NCBI GenBank assembly: GCA_963830385.1
Contig: CAWHMD010000005.1
Span: forward strand, 434,001-498,000
Length of the DNA stretch: 64,000 bases
Direction of reading: 5' to 3'
Source of the DNA: Bog-532 sp963830385
GTDB lineage: Bacteria > Actinomycetota > Actinomycetes > Streptosporangiales > Streptosporangiaceae
In this document: positions 60,892 through 64,000 of the stretch, piece after piece
Position numbering within the stretch: the stretch's first letter is position 1
How the letters are laid out: each line of letters begins with the position of its first letter
Made by a program: the position numbers and the translations under genes
The notes under the pieces: model-generated
Told to the model about the DNA's origin: nothing
What the model saw: only the letters and a program-made list of their open reading frames with translations
Database searches by the model: none

Positions 60892-61947
60892 TCAGCGCGT
60901 CAGTTCGTAGAGGCTGTTGAACGGGTTGTCCATCTCGACGCGCCGGACATGCACGTAGCCGGCCCTGGCGGCCAGATCGCGCAGCGCGGGTTCGGGCAGC
61001 CCAAGGGTGCCCAGGCCCTCGCCGCCCTCAGCCAAGGAGGTGGTCATGCAGTACAGGACCGAGAAGCCGTACAGCAGGGTGGCGATGGGTCCCACGTTCT
61101 CGGTGGCCTGGGACGAGCAGTTGATCTCCAGGCAGAGGTACCGGCCGCCGGGCCGCAGCGCGTCCCGGATCGAGCGGAGCAGCCGGAGCGGGTCGATCGC
61201 GTCGTGCACGACGTCGAACGTGGTGATCAGGTCGAAGGATTCGGGCAGCCCGGCGGCCGCGTCCAGGACCTCGTAGCTGATCCGGTCGGCCAGGCCGGCC
61301 TCGGCCGCGGCACGCCGGGCCTGCTCAATCGATGGTGGGTGCGCGTCGTATCCGGTCCCGGTGATACCGGGGAATGCGCGGGCCAGCGCGATCAGCGCCT
61401 GGCCGGTACCGCAGCCCACGTCGCCGACCCGGGCGCCGGCCCCCAGTTTGGCCGTGGTCTGCGGGACCAGCGGGAGCCACTGCTGGACGAGCATGTTCTG
61501 GTGCCACTGGGCGGTGAACCGGCTGGTCCCGGCCCAGACGTCGGGGTGCAGGTCGGCCGGGCGGACCCCGCCGCCACGGCGGAATGCCTCGGCCACCTGG
61601 TCGTAGCGCTGGATCGCGCCGATCAGTTCCTGGTGGATGCCACCGAAGAAGGCAGGCCCGGGTTCGGCGGCCAGGGTGGGCACGTGTTCAGCGGGCAGGC
61701 TGTAGCGCTGCTGGGCGTCGTCGTAGTCCAGGTATCCCGCGGCGAACATGCCGCCGAGCCACTCCCGGACGTACCGCTCGCAGAGCCCGGCCCGGCTGGA
61801 CAGTTCCCCGCTGGTGGCCGGGCCTGCCTTGGCCAGGTCCTTGAACAGGCCGGTCCGGTCGCCCAGAGCGGCGAGCACGATCGTCGCGGCCGCGGCGCTG
61901 TCGGCCAGGACCCGTCCGGTGAACTCCATCGCGCGGTTCTCATCCAT
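60892..61947 (-). CDS. SAM-dependent methyltransferase with winged-helix N-terminus
   Basis: The 351-residue protein begins MDENRAMEFTGRVLADSAAAA, has a helical winged-helix region (ATSGELSSRAGLCERYVREWLGGM) and the SAM loop VGDVGCGTGQALIALARAF with the acidic YDAHPPSIEQARR. It resembles Rv2258c-like class I methyltransferases; substrate unknown. AGGAGG 8 bases before the ATG at 61947 supports the start. Its last codons adjoin the VIT remnant. Confidence 0.85.
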   Translation of the reverse strand: MDENRAMEFTGRVLADSAAAATIVLAALGDRTGLFKDLAKAGPATSGELSSRAGLCERYVREWLGGMFAAGYLDYDDAQQRYSLPAEHVPTLAAEPGPAFFGGIHQELIGAIQRYDQVAEAFRRGGGVRPADLHPDVWAGTSRFTAQWHQNMLVQQWLPLVPQTTAKLGAGARVGDVGCGTGQALIALARAFPGITGTGYDAHPPSIEQARRAAAEAGLADRISYEVLDAAAGLPESFDLITTFDVVHDAIDPLRLLRSIRDALRPGGRYLCLEINCSSQATENVGPIATLLYGFSVLYCMTTSLAEGGEGLGTLGLPEPALRDLAARAGYVHVRRVEMDNPFNSLYELTR

Positions 61948-62023
61948 GGTTATGCCTCCTGGTAGTGGTGCCGCTGTCGGGGCGGCTCGTTCCGCTGCCT
62001 GATAAACAGGCGTGCCGCGGCCG

Positions 62024-62051
62024 TGAACGATCCGTTCAGTCGCCGTGAACG
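62024..62051. repeat. TGAACG repeat cluster upstream of the AAA regulator
   Basis: TGAACG-ATC-CGTTCA (62024-62038) is followed by a third TGAACG (62046-62051); both CCGTGAACG units read the same way. A regulator operator is likely in the divergent gap 61948-62117. Confidence 0.45.
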
Positions 62052-62117
62052 GGGCTTTGGCCTGCACAAAGGCCTATGGTTGAGAGAAGACGGGACCTGG
62101 TTGGGGAGGGTGGCAGC

Positions 62118-64000
62118 ATGCCGCAGCCGGCGGGGCCGCAGGTGTTCGTCGGCCGCGCCCGTGAACTGGCCGTGCTGTCGGCCGCCTGGCGCCAGGCGGC
62201 CACCCGTGACGCCCGGCTGGCGCTGGTCTCGGGCGAGCCGGGGATCGGCAAGACCGAACTGGCCCGCGCCTTCGCCCGGGCGGCCCGGGACGACGGCGCG
62301 CTGATCTTGTGGGGCAGCGCGTGGGAAGACGGCGGTGCCCTGCCCTACTGGCCCTGGGTGCAGGCGCTGCGGAGCTACGCCCGGCAAGCCGGAGCGGCGG
62401 CGCTCGCCGACGCGGCCGGCCCGCAGGCCGGCGTGCTGGGCCAGCTGCTGCCCGAACTCGGGCCGGGGCCTGCCGTTTCGGGACCCGAGGCCAGGCTGAC
62501 GCTGTTCGAGGCAGTCTGTACGGTCTTGGACCAGGCATCGCGCGCCGTACCGGTCGCGGTGATCCTCGACGACCTGCACGCCGCGGGGCGGCCCTCGGCC
62601 CTGCTGCTGCGCTTCGCGGCGTCCGCCCAGCTGTCCCGCGTCTTGCTGCTTGCCACCTACCGCGCCACCGAGGCTGCGCTCGACCCGGAGGTCAGCGACG
62701 TGATCGCGGCGTTGGAGTCCGTTAGTCCCCCGCTGATCCTGAGCGGCCTTCCCGTCGAGGACGTCGGGCGCATGCTGCCCGGCGCGGGCGCTGACGTGCT
62801 TGCGGTCGTCCAGCGCCGCAGTCAGGGGAATCCGCTGTTCGTATCCCAGGTGGCGCGGCTGCTCGAGCCGGGCGTGGCTACGGTTGAGGAGGTCCCGGTT
62901 CCGGCGGGCATCCGGCAGGCGGTTCGGCGCCAGGTTGACCGGCTCGGCCCGGCCACGACCGAGTCCGGTGACAGCACGCCGGGCGCGACGGAGATCCTGG
63001 CCACCGCGGCGGCGCTCGGCCCTGGCGTCGACCCGGCCGTGGTGGCTGCGGCGCTGGGCGCGTCGGCCGAACTGGTGGGCCGGCTGTTCGAGGACGCGAC
63101 CACCATCGGCTTGCTCGGGCCCGGCCAGGACGTCGGCGAGGTGTACCGGTTCCGGCACGCGCTGATCAGGGAGACCCTCTATACCGGGCTCGCCCCGCAG
63201 GCCCGGGCGCGGGCTCATCACAGGATCGCCGCCGTGCTGGAAAACGCGGCCGGGCCAAGCCACGCCGAACTGGCCTACCACTTCCTGCGGGCCGCGCCCG
63301 TCAGCGCTGAAGCCGCCGCCCGGGCCGTGCACCACTCCCGGCTGGCCGGCCAGGCGGCGCTGACCGCGCTGGCCTGGGAGGAAGCCGCCGGTCACTTCCG
63401 GAACGCCCTGGGGGTACAGCGCCGTGCGGCGCGGGCCACCCCGGCAGAAAGGGCCGGGCTGCTGCTCAGCCTGGCCGAGGCGCTGACCAAGACCGGGCCC
63501 GATCCGGCCGCGGCCCAGATCATCGACGAGGCCGCCCGGCTGGCCCGGCACGCGAACGAGCCGCGGCTGCTGGCCGCCGCGGCGCTGCTGACCGCCCAGC
63601 ACCTCGACTTCAACGCCCCGGCAGAGGGCGCGGCCACGCTGCTCCGCGAGGCCGCCGGTTCGCTGGGCCAGCCGACCGCCCGCCTGGTCGCCTGGTCCCG
63701 GCGCTCAACCCTGGCCGCGCTCACTGGCGACTTCGCGGCGGCGGCCGAACTCGCCCGGCAGGCCTTCCAGACCGGGCAGGCGGCCAGCTTGCCCGACGCC
63801 GGCTCGGTCTACTGGGGCCAGCTGTTTGCCATCTGGCTGCACACCGACCTGCCCGACGGCGACGAGCAGTGGATGGAGCGGGAGTTGCGGGACCTGGTGG
63901 CGCGCTCGCACCTATCGGTGGCGCACGCCGCGGCCCTGGTCCAGGTCGAGGTCGCCCACGGCGCCGCCGAGCAGGCCCGCGGCCGGCTGGACGAACTCGT
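62118..64000 (+). CDS. AAA/LuxR-type transcriptional regulator, 5' part
   Basis: The frame is open from an ATG at 62118 (GGGGAGGG 7 bases upstream) off the right edge, giving 627 residues. It has the AAA lead VFVGRARELAVLSAAWRQA, Walker A GEPGIGKTE, Walker B VILDDLHA and then helical repeats (TPR-like) typical of large LAL/MalT-type regulators. The expected C-terminal LuxR DNA-binding domain lies outside the window, so an adenylate-cyclase-type sister cannot be excluded. It faces the methyltransferase. Confidence 0.82.
   Translation, partial: MPQPAGPQVFVGRARELAVLSAAWRQAATRDARLALVSGEPGIGKTELARAFARAARDDGALILWGSAWEDGGALPYWPWVQALRSYARQAGAAALADAAGPQAGVLGQLLPELGPGPAVSGPEARLTLFEAVCTVLDQASRAVPVAVILDDLHAAGRPSALLLRFAASAQLSRVLLLATYRATEAALDPEVSDVIAALESVSPPLILSGLPVEDVGRMLPGAGADVLAVVQRRSQGNPLFVSQVARLLEPGVATVEEVPVPAGIRQAVRRQVDRLGPATTESGDSTPGATEILATAAALGPGVDPAVVAAALGASAELVGRLFEDATTIGLLGPGQDVGEVYRFRHALIRETLYTGLAPQARARAHHRIAAVLENAAGPSHAELAYHFLRAAPVSAEAAARAVHHSRLAGQAALTALAWEEAAGHFRNALGVQRRAARATPAERAGLLLSLAEALTKTGPDPAAAQIIDEAARLARHANEPRLLAAAALLTAQHLDFNAPAEGAATLLREAAGSLGQPTARLVAWSRRSTLAALTGDFAAAAELARQAFQTGQAASLPDAGSVYWGQLFAIWLHTDLPDGDEQWMERELRDLVARSHLSVAHAAALVQVEVAHGAAEQARGRLDEL

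Noticed and set aside
1..64000. tRNA, rRNA, CRISPR, insertion sequence or prophage
   Set aside because: I saw no cloverleaf, spaced repeats, transposase or phage genes; the only repeats are short tandem ones and the VIT remnant.

Overview
The window is about 70% GC or higher, with dense bidirectional coding, many GTG starts, 1-4 bp stop/start overlaps and TANNNT -10 boxes. Together with a mycothiol-type DinB protein, an F420-type luciferase-like oxidoreductase, an NDMA-dependent alcohol dehydrogenase, a DUF222/HNH (13E12-type) protein and a DUF574 methyltransferase, this points to a soil-type actinobacterium. The genus cannot be told from the sequence. I see no rRNA, tRNA, CRISPR array, insertion sequence or prophage.

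Left third (1-24 kb): a DNA glycosylase fragment; an HEAGH zinc-protease-like protein; a membrane protein; a fadB-fadA beta-oxidation pair with a promoter/operator palindrome; two tandem secreted trypsin-like proteases; an NDMA-type alcohol dehydrogenase; F420-type, SGNH, SDR and S51 peptidase genes; an AidB-like flavoprotein. Then comes a tightly overlapped five-gene operon (22341 down to 15917). It starts with a 1107-residue protein that joins a ferritin-like domain, two CDGSH iron-sulfur domains, a ferredoxin-like segment, a truncated-globin-like domain and a small C-terminal domain. DUF2071, DinB, agmatinase and a nitrilase-family amidase follow.

Middle (24-44 kb): TrpB2, DUF222/HNH, CsaA, a D,D-carboxypeptidase and a xi-class GST. 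A GH31 glycosidase / ABC sugar importer operon faces a LacI regulator. Further on are a DUF574 methyltransferase, Mug, a sirtuin, an aldo/keto reductase, a GNAT protein, and an ArsR-SRPBCC pair with a well-defined promoter.

Right third (44-64 kb): a sugar-oxidation island of lactonase, gluconokinase-like FGGY kinase, TetR regulator, ABC sugar importer, two TIM-barrel isomerase-like proteins and a pyranose-oxidase-like GMC flavoprotein. The importer and the GMC gene carry single-base frameshifts and an apparent in-frame deletion. After it come a PrsW-like membrane protein that has lost most catalytic residues, an ECF sigma factor with a SnoaL-like tail, a class C beta-lactamase-like hydrolase, a ferritin-VIT iron/manganese transporter, a TetR/SRPBCC divergent pair, a near-identical decayed copy of the VIT gene 3' end, a methyltransferase and the start of a large AAA regulator.

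Neither sugar importer has its own ATPase, so a shared MsiK-type ATPase elsewhere is likely. Five single-base indels lie at short G or C runs. They could be real decay or assembly error, and this decides whether the second sugar system works. Many genes lack a Shine-Dalgarno sequence and instead have a TANNNT box 6-7 bases before the start codon, which suggests leaderless transcripts.
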